Of a stretch of DNA of 15,254 nucleotides, positions 8,756 to 15,254 are shown piece by piece. This DNA comes from Myxococcales bacterium (GTDB taxonomy: Bacteria > Myxococcota > Bradymonadia > UBA7976 > UBA1532). The first letter of the stretch is position 1. Every line of letters starts with the position of its first letter. The notes under the pieces were generated by a model. The model did no database searches and had not been told where the DNA came from. It saw nothing but the letters and a program-made list of their open reading frames with translations. Position numbers and translations under genes: made by a program. The stretch spans positions 1-15,254 of the forward strand of contig JAGQJJ010000024.1 of assembly GCA_020430675.1 (NCBI GenBank), written 5' to 3'.

Positions 8756-9775
8756 GTGAGCCGCGGCAAGAGCCCCTGGAGCAAGCCGCTCGAAGACGGC
8801 AAACGCGCCGTCTACCTGCTCTGCGGGGAAGAGACGTTCCTCACCCGCCAGGCCGCCGACTGGCTGCGCGGCGTGGTGCTCGAAGGCGCCATCGAAGACT
8901 TCAACCTCGACCGCTTCGACGGCCGCGACTCGCCCGACATCGAAGCCATCGCCCAGGCCGCGCGCACGCTGCCGATGATGGCCGACCGCCGCCTCGTGCT
9001 CGTGCGCAACGCCGAGGCGCTCTTCGTTTTCGGCAAGGACGCGCTCAGCAAGCTGCTCGACTACATCGCGGCGCCCGACCCGACGACGTGCCTCGTCTTC
9101 CAGGCGATGGACAAGGTCAACCGCGGCAGCGTGCTCTACAAGCGCCTCGCCAAACACGGCTGCGTGCTCGACAACAAAGCGCTGCCCGAGCGCGAGCTGC
9201 ACGGCTTCGTGCGCCAGCGGGCCGAGGGGCGCGGCCGTCGGATCGACGGCGAAGCGGCGGCGCTGCTGGTCGAAGCCATCGGCCGCGATCTGGGCGCGCT
9301 CGACGCCGCGCTCGAGCGCCTGACGCTCTTTGTGCCCGCGCCCGGCCTGCTCGACGTCGCCGCGGTCGAAGCCACGGTGCCGCATACCCGCGCCCGCACC
9401 GTCTGGGAGCTGGTCGACGCGGTCGCCGAGCGCGACGTGGCCCGCACGCTGGAGCGCGCGCACCAACTGCTCGACCAGGGCGAAGACGCGCTGCGCCTGC
9501 TGGGGCTGATCACCTACCAGTTCCGCCAATTGCTCATCGGCCGCAGCGCGCGCGCCCAGGGCGTCTCGCCGCAAGACGCCGCCCAGAAGGCGGGCGTGCC
9601 GCCCTTCCGGGCGCGCAACTTCTTGCGCCACATCGAAAACTACAATTTGCGCGAGCTGCTCGCGGCGCTCGATCGGCTCAGCGAAGCCGACCGCGCGCTC
9701 AAGCTGAGCAAGCTCGACTCGGGGCTCTTGTTCGAGAGCATGCTGCTCGACCTGTGCGCCCCGCGGACGCCCTGA
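8756..9775 (+). CDS. holA: DNA polymerase III delta subunit
   Basis: The 339-residue product has the usual HolA length and layout. Delta is the wrench of the clamp loader that opens the beta sliding clamp. An N-terminal AAA-like domain starts YLLCGEETFLTRQAADWL (the degenerate P-loop region normal for delta), followed by FNLDRFDGRD, LPMMADRRLVLVRNAEAL and the region around LVFQAMDKVNRGS. The C-terminal collar has LLGLITYQFRQLL (about 248-260) and a terminal helical stretch, LSEADRALKLSKLDSGLLFESMLLDL. The start is GTG, 1 nt after the lptE stop, with AGGAG 10 nt upstream inside lptE. Translational coupling is likely. Confidence 0.95.
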   Translation: MSRGKSPWSKPLEDGKRAVYLLCGEETFLTRQAADWLRGVVLEGAIEDFNLDRFDGRDSPDIEAIAQAARTLPMMADRRLVLVRNAEALFVFGKDALSKLLDYIAAPDPTTCLVFQAMDKVNRGSVLYKRLAKHGCVLDNKALPERELHGFVRQRAEGRGRRIDGEAAALLVEAIGRDLGALDAALERLTLFVPAPGLLDVAAVEATVPHTRARTVWELVDAVAERDVARTLERAHQLLDQGEDALRLLGLITYQFRQLLIGRSARAQGVSPQDAAQKAGVPPFRARNFLRHIENYNLRELLAALDRLSEADRALKLSKLDSGLLFESMLLDLCAPRTP

Positions 9776-9794
9776 TGCACCCCGAGGGAGAGCC

Positions 9795-10931
9795 ATGACC
9801 GAGGAGGCGATCCGCCTGCCCGCCGAGCGGCGCTGGGCCGATGAGCTGGCCGCGCTGCTGGCCAATGACCGCGACCCGCGCCCCGCCGGCTGGCATTTGT
9901 CCCCGCGCGCGGTCGAGACCTTCATCCTCGGCAGCCGCGGCGAGGCGCTGGCGTTCGAGGCCGACGGCGAGACCCGCCAGGTCGTGATCAGCAAGAAGTT
10001 CTACGGCGATGACGTGCTGGTGCAGCGATGCATCGTCACCCTGGCCAGCGACCGCGGCCTGCTGCTCGTCGGCGAGCCCGGCACCGCCAAGAGCTGGCTG
10101 AGCGAGCACCTGGCGGCGGCGGTCAGCGGCGACAGCCTGCTGACGGTGCAAGGCAGCGCCGGCCTCACCGAAGACCAGATCAAATACTCGTGGAATTACG
10201 CGCTCTTGCTCGCAGAGGGCCCCTCGCTGCGCGCGCTGGTGCCGGCCCCGCTCTACGTCGGCATGCGCCACGGCAAGCTCATCCGTTTCGAAGAGATCAC
10301 CCGCGCCCCGCACGAGGTGCAGGACACCCTGCTCAGCGCGCTGAGCGACAAGGTGATGGTCATCCCCGAGCTGCCCGGCGAGCAGGGCGTGGTGCTGGCG
10401 CGGCGCGGCTTTAACGTGATCGCATCCGCCAACAACCGCGACCGCGGCGTCAACGAGATGTCGAGCGCGCTCAAGCGCCGTTTCAACTTCGAGACGGTGG
10501 CCCCGGTCGACGACCTGAACGAAGAGATCCGCATCGTGCGCGAGCAGGTGGCCCGCCTGACCGCCGATGGTCCCGCCGCCGAGGTCGCGCTGCCCGACGA
10601 CGTGCTCGAATTGCTGGTGACCACCTTCCACGAGGTGCGCGGCGGCCGCACGCTCGACGGGGTCAAGATCGACCGCGCGAGCAGCGTGATGTCGACCGCC
10701 GAGGCGGTCTCGGTGGGCTTCAACTCGGCGCTCTACGCCGCCTTCTTCGGCCGCGGCGAGGTCACGCCCGAGCATCTGGTCATCAACCTGGCCGGCACGG
10801 TGGTCAAGGACAACGCCGACGACCGCGCGGTGCTGCGCAGCTACTTCGACGTGGCGGTCAAGCCGCGCGCGCAGAAGGAGCTGGGCCGCTGGAAGGCCTA
10901 CCACCGCGCCCGCAAGCGGCTCGAGCGATAG
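9795..10931 (+). CDS. yehL: MoxR-family AAA+ ATPase, YehL subfamily
   Basis: The 378 residues carry a complete MoxR-type AAA+ core: Walker A GEPGTAKS (93-100), Walker B LIRFEEI (162-168, with Glu in place of the usual first Asp), sensor 1 VIASANNRDRG (208-218) and the arginine-finger region SSALKRRFNFET (223-234). The N-terminal ELAALLANDRDPRPAGWHLS, the segment GLTEDQIKYSWNYALLLAEGPSLRALVP and the C-terminal STAEAVSVGF and VKD match E. coli YehL as I recall it. MoxR ATPases act as chaperone-like remodelers, usually with a VWA partner. The RBS GAGGGAG is 4 nt before the ATG. The next gene is the YehM-like protein, the expected partner, which supports the subfamily call. The gene lies 19 nt after holA and is probably co-transcribed with it. 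Its substrate is unknown. Confidence 0.9.
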   Translation: MTEEAIRLPAERRWADELAALLANDRDPRPAGWHLSPRAVETFILGSRGEALAFEADGETRQVVISKKFYGDDVLVQRCIVTLASDRGLLLVGEPGTAKSWLSEHLAAAVSGDSLLTVQGSAGLTEDQIKYSWNYALLLAEGPSLRALVPAPLYVGMRHGKLIRFEEITRAPHEVQDTLLSALSDKVMVIPELPGEQGVVLARRGFNVIASANNRDRGVNEMSSALKRRFNFETVAPVDDLNEEIRIVREQVARLTADGPAAEVALPDDVLELLVTTFHEVRGGRTLDGVKIDRASSVMSTAEAVSVGFNSALYAAFFGRGEVTPEHLVINLAGTVVKDNADDRAVLRSYFDVAVKPRAQKELGRWKAYHRARKRLER

Positions 10932-11112
10932 GACCCGGCCAGAAGTGACTCGAGCGACCGAGGACGCCGATGCACGGGACGAGAGCCAGCGCGCCCACAG
11001 GCCGCGACGCAGTCGTACCAATGGGTCCGGCGAGGAAGCGGCCGAGGACGAAAGCGGCTCTCGGCTCGGGGAGCGGCGTCCGAATCGCCGAGGCGATTCT
11101 GGCCGGGGCCCG
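10932..11112 (+). other. Spacer or low-complexity 5' extension of the yehM-like gene
   Basis: The frame of the next gene is open from a GTG at 10945, which would add 56 residues. The predicted segment is Arg/Glu/Ser/Gly-rich with no domain and contains codons that are rare in the neighbours (AGT, AAT, AAA clusters). I therefore prefer the ATG at 11113. The stretch holds the perfect inverted repeat at 11082-11099. I recognise no promoter or terminator here. Confidence 0.4.
11082..11099. repeat. 8-bp perfect inverted repeat
   Basis: GAATCGCC-GA-GGCGATTC is perfectly self-complementary over 8 bp with a 2-nt centre. It sits 13 nt before the chosen ATG of the yehM-like gene. It could act as an operator or fold into an RNA hairpin that affects translation initiation. 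No T-run follows, so it is not a standard terminator. Confidence 0.5.
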
Positions 11113-13563
11113 ATGGCGAAGAGACCGAAACTGCCGGAAGCAGCGGCGGTCGGCGAGGGCGTCGACCTGCTGCTCGCCGACGAGGCGGTGGTCTGGTTCC
11201 CGGTCAAACACTACAGCCCGGCCTGCGCGCTGCACGTCGAGCGCCTGATCGCCGCGCTGAACCCGGCGGCGGTGCTGGTCGAGGGCCCCGATGACGCCAC
11301 CGCGCTCATCCCCTGGATCGTGCACGCCGACACCGCGCCGCCGCTGACCATCTTCTCGGCCTATGCCGACCACAAGAACGTCTACGGCATGAACGGCGTG
11401 CTCAGCCCCGCCGAAGACATGCCGGCCCGCTTCCGCTCGTGGTGGCCGCTGACCGCGTTCTGCGCCGAGTTCACCGCCCTGCGCGCCGGCCACGCCGTGG
11501 GCGCCGAGCTGGCGTTCATCGACCTGCCGCTGCCCGCGCGCATCCCCCTGCACCACGCGCGCCGCGGCGAAGAGACCGAAGTTGTCGGCGACCACCACCT
11601 CGCGACCAGCGCCTACTTCGAGGCCCTGCGCCGCAAGCAGCGCCGCCGCTCGTTCGAGGAGTTCTGGCAGGCCAACTTCGAGGCCGGCGGCCTGCGCGCC
11701 GACAGCAAACGCTTCCGCCGCGCCGTGCTCACCTTCGCGTGGTGCGCCCGCTACGCCGGCACCGAGCCGGGCGCGGCGAAACCCGGCGACGACCACCCGC
11801 TCGACCGCGACGGCACGCTGACCCGCGAGGCGCATATGCGCTGGCATATCGACCGCGCGGTCAAAACCGCCGCCGGCCGGCCGGTCGTTGTGGTCACCGG
11901 CGCCTTCCACTCGGTCGCCCTGCCCTTCACCAAAGCCGCGAAAGCCAAGGTCAAAGCCGACAAGCAGCTCGAAACGCTGGTGACGCCCTACTCGTTTGCC
12001 GCGCTGGCCCGGCTGTACTCGATGGCGCGCACGCCGGGTTATGAGCAAGCGGTCTACACCGCCGCCGCCGTCGGCGAAGCGCGGCCGTACGACGCGGCGG
12101 CGATGCGCTTGCTGGTCGAGGTCATGCGCCGGGCCCGCGAGCGCAACGAGGGGGTCAGCACCGCCGACGCCATCGGCGCGTGGCACGCCGCCCGCGCGCT
12201 GGCTTCCTTGCGCGGCAACGCCGAAGTCACCGCCTTCGACCTGCTCGACGCGGCGCAGATGGGCTACGTCAAAGGCGACCACCGCCTCGTCGGCGGCGCG
12301 ATCCGCAAGGCCACGCACGAGGTGCTCATCGGCCACGCCCACGGCCACCTGACCCCCGAAGCCGGCATTTTGCCCATCCTCGGCGACTTCTACGCCCAGG
12401 CCAAAGCCCATCGCCTCGACCTGACCGGCGTCGAGAAGACGGTGCGCCTCGACCTGCATCGGCAGCGCAAACACCGCGAAAAGAGTGCGTTTCTGCACCA
12501 ATGCGACCTGCTCGCCGTGCCCGTCTTCGGCGCGCTGGGCCATGGCGGCGACATCCCGCATTTCAAGGGCCCCGACCCCATCGCCGGCACCGACCTGCAC
12601 CTGATCAGCGAGACCTGGGCCGTGCGCTGGCGCGAGACGGTCGACGATCGCCTCGTCGAGCTGGCCGACCGCGGCGCGTCGCTGGCCGAAGCCGCCGGCG
12701 CCGAGCTGCGCGGGCAGGCGGCCAACGCCCGCGACGACGCCGCCGCTTCGACCGCGCTGTTGCTGCGCTGCGCCCGCATGCTGCTGCTCGACCTGTTCGA
12801 CGACCTCCTCGACGCCGTCGAGCAGGCCATCGAAGCCGACGCCTCGTTCACGCACCTCGTCGACGCGCTCAACCACTTCGTCGTCCTTCACGCCTACCGC
12901 GACGCGCTGGCCACCAAGGGCCACGACCGCCTGCTCGGCACCATCGCCGCGCTGTTCATCAAAGCGGTGCGCGTGCTGCCCGGCGTGGCCCATACCGATG
13001 CCGACGGGCTGCCCGGCGTGCTCGACCGCGTGCGCACCCTGGCGCGCTTTGCCGTCACCTTCGACGCCGTCGCGCTCGACCGCGCGCTGCTGCTCGACGC
13101 GCTGGCCCGCATCGCCGAAGACGACGAAGCGACCGCCGCCCTGCGCGGCGCGGCCTACGGCGTGCTGCACGGCTTCGGCGCCGCCCGCGAGCGCGTCATC
13201 GCCGCCGCCCTGCTCGGCTATCTGCGCTCGACCGAAACCCGCGCGCTGCAGGCCGGCGGCTTCCTCGACGGCCTCTTCCAGAGCGCGCGCAGCGTGTTTT
13301 TGCGCAGCCCGCGGCTCATGCAGGCCATCAACGACGCCCTGGCCACGCTGGAGTGGCAGACCTTCAAGACCCTGCTGCCCGACCTGCGCCGCGCGTTCAC
13401 CCAGTTCATCCCCAGCGAGCTCGACCGCATCAGCGTGCGCGTCGCCGCCGAGATCGGCCTCGACGAGCGTCCCGACCCCGACGCGCCCCTGCCCGAGCCG
13501 CTGGTCCGCCTGGCCGCCGCCGCTGACGCCCGTGTCGCCGCGGCCCTCGAAGGCTGGTTGTGA
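11113..13563 (+). CDS. yehM: DUF5682 / YehM-like protein, partner of the MoxR ATPase
   Basis: With the ATG at 11113 the product has 816 residues (E. coli YehM has about 760). The N-terminus shows the family signature VKHYSPACALHVERLI (31-46), then VLVEGPDD (54-61) and IFSAYADHKN. A later segment, PVVVVTGAFHSVAL, resembles the VCGGWH region of YehM. The C-terminus (FKTLLPDLRRAFTQFIPSELDRI) matches the YehM end. The middle is mostly helical with many Leu/Ala/Arg repeats, and no catalytic site is evident. The HxSPAC/EGP arrangement recalls TraB/ChaN-like folds, but that is speculation. It follows the YehL-type ATPase in the same direction, the arrangement known from the yehLMPQ cluster. An upstream GTG at 10945 is possible. 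Biochemical function is unknown in any organism to my knowledge. Confidence 0.82.
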   Translation: MAKRPKLPEAAAVGEGVDLLLADEAVVWFPVKHYSPACALHVERLIAALNPAAVLVEGPDDATALIPWIVHADTAPPLTIFSAYADHKNVYGMNGVLSPAEDMPARFRSWWPLTAFCAEFTALRAGHAVGAELAFIDLPLPARIPLHHARRGEETEVVGDHHLATSAYFEALRRKQRRRSFEEFWQANFEAGGLRADSKRFRRAVLTFAWCARYAGTEPGAAKPGDDHPLDRDGTLTREAHMRWHIDRAVKTAAGRPVVVVTGAFHSVALPFTKAAKAKVKADKQLETLVTPYSFAALARLYSMARTPGYEQAVYTAAAVGEARPYDAAAMRLLVEVMRRARERNEGVSTADAIGAWHAARALASLRGNAEVTAFDLLDAAQMGYVKGDHRLVGGAIRKATHEVLIGHAHGHLTPEAGILPILGDFYAQAKAHRLDLTGVEKTVRLDLHRQRKHREKSAFLHQCDLLAVPVFGALGHGGDIPHFKGPDPIAGTDLHLISETWAVRWRETVDDRLVELADRGASLAEAAGAELRGQAANARDDAAASTALLLRCARMLLLDLFDDLLDAVEQAIEADASFTHLVDALNHFVVLHAYRDALATKGHDRLLGTIAALFIKAVRVLPGVAHTDADGLPGVLDRVRTLARFAVTFDAVALDRALLLDALARIAEDDEATAALRGAAYGVLHGFGAARERVIAAALLGYLRSTETRALQAGGFLDGLFQSARSVFLRSPRLMQAINDALATLEWQTFKTLLPDLRRAFTQFIPSELDRISVRVAAEIGLDERPDPDAPLPEPLVRLAAAADARVAAALEGWL

Positions 13564-13570
13564 GGCAAAC

Positions 13571-14704
<1,134 letters not shown>

Positions 14705-14753
14705 TCGGACGCAAATACGGTCAACCCCGTGCGGCGCCTCGGCCCGAGCACGC

Positions 14754-14759
14754 TAGACT
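14754..14759 (+). promoter_or_regulatory. Possible -10 element for the kinase gene
   Basis: TAGACT ends 6 nt before the kinase ATG at 14766. No Shine-Dalgarno sequence and no clear -35 is seen in the 61-bp gap after the MoeZ gene. The spacing would fit a leaderless transcript starting at or near the ATG. The evidence is weak. Confidence 0.2.
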
Positions 14760-14765
14760 CACCCG

Positions 14766-15254
14766 ATGCGCGACGCCCCGCCCCCTCCATCGGACGGCAA
14801 ACCGGCCCACCCGAATGGCCGGGAAGACGCCCTCGCCGAGACCCGCGAGGTGGGCTTCCGCCCCTCGGTGACCGACATCGAGACGCCGCTGACGACGATG
14901 CCCTCGGCGCCACCGGCCGCGCTTCGCGCCTTCTCTGACGTCGCCGCCAGCGCCGCCGGGGGCAGCAAACCCGCCGATCTGCTGACCGCCCTGCGCCGCG
15001 CGCCCAGCCGCCCCGGCGGCGACGTGCTGCCCACCGAAGAGCCCGGCCGCTACACCCCGCTCGGCCCTCTGGGCGAGGGCGGCATCGGCTGCGTCGAGCG
15101 CGTCTTCGACCGGCACCTGCGCCGCGAAGTGGCCCTGAAATGGCTCAAACCGCGCCGCCGCCGCAGCGCCATCGACACCGTCGAGTCGCGCTTCCTCGAC
15201 GAAGCGCGGGTCACCGGCCTGCTCGAACACCCGGGCATCATGCCGGTCTACGAG
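14766..15254 (+). CDS. Eukaryote-like Ser/Thr protein kinase, N-terminal part
   Basis: The gene runs off the right edge after 163 codons. The first 95 residues are a Pro/Ala-rich, probably disordered cytoplasmic leader without a signal peptide. The kinase domain then begins with GRYTPLGPLGEGGIGCV (Gly-rich loop, 102-110), the catalytic lysine in EVALKWL (Lys125) and the helix-C glutamate in FLDEARVTGLLEHPGIMPVYE (Glu146). These are the first three subdomains of Hanks-type kinases, and all key residues are intact so far. The catalytic loop and any sensor domain lie outside the window. The style resembles the large kinase families of Myxococcota and Planctomycetota. It starts 61 nt after the MoeZ gene without a visible Shine-Dalgarno, so it may be a separate transcription unit. 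An internal start, for example at Met45, is possible. Confidence 0.9.
   Translation, partial: MRDAPPPPSDGKPAHPNGREDALAETREVGFRPSVTDIETPLTTMPSAPPAALRAFSDVAASAAGGSKPADLLTALRRAPSRPGGDVLPTEEPGRYTPLGPLGEGGIGCVERVFDRHLRREVALKWLKPRRRRSAIDTVESRFLDEARVTGLLEHPGIMPVYE

Noticed and set aside
8303..9994. A 563-codon minus-strand frame and similar long frames over carA, pyrC', pyrB and moeZ
   Set aside because: All lie opposite genes with clear motifs. High GC content removes stop codons from several frames, so length alone is not evidence.

Overview
The window is high-GC DNA (about 70% by eye) packed with bacterial housekeeping genes. It holds two divergent gene blocks that share an intergenic region near 7270-7480. 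An LptE-type lipoprotein and three lipoprotein signal sequences indicate a diderm. A eukaryote-like Ser/Thr kinase at the right edge, the strong G/C third-position bias and a secreted Asp-repeat lipoprotein fit a Myxococcota/Bradymonadota-like 'deltaproteobacterial' lineage. That placement is an inference from gene content only. I see no rRNA, tRNA, CRISPR array, insertion sequence or prophage gene.

Left block, minus strand, transcribed from about 7340 towards 1: lepA (EF4), lepB (signal peptidase I), pyrR, pyrB (aspartate transcarbamoylase), a dihydroorotase-like pyrC', carA (carbamoyl-phosphate synthase small chain) and a truncated lipoprotein gene. Junctions are 1 nt, 4 nt and then four successive 4-base ATGA/GTGA stop-start overlaps, so this looks like one translationally coupled operon. 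A good sigma70-type promoter (TTGCAT-17-TATGAT) lies in front of lepA. The dihydroorotase-like protein keeps the HxH motif but has lost the other metal ligands and the substrate-binding residues. It therefore most resembles the non-catalytic PyrC' (PyrX) subunit that scaffolds Pseudomonas-type ATCase. The pyrR-pyrB-pyrC' order matches that arrangement.

Right block, plus strand, from 7483 onward: a small lipoprotein with six Asp-rich repeats, lptE, holA (DNA polymerase III delta), a MoxR AAA+ ATPase of the YehL type, a large DUF5682/YehM-like protein, a MoeB/ThiF-type E1 adenylyltransferase fused to a rhodanese domain, and the first 163 codons of a Ser/Thr protein kinase. lptE-holA is a common pairing. 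The YehL-YehM pair belongs to a widespread, poorly understood system that in E. coli also includes a VWA protein (YehP) and a SWIM zinc-finger protein (YehQ). Neither of those is next to the pair here.

Two spacers of about 180-210 bp (8032-8238 and 10932-11112) are unusual. They are open in the downstream reading frame, rich in short inverted repeats, and resemble no domain I know. The most promising leads are the degenerate PyrC', the lepAB-pyr coupling, the stripped-down YehLM module followed by an E1-rhodanese gene, and the Asp-repeat lipoprotein. Nothing in the window can be called a wholly new system from sequence alone.
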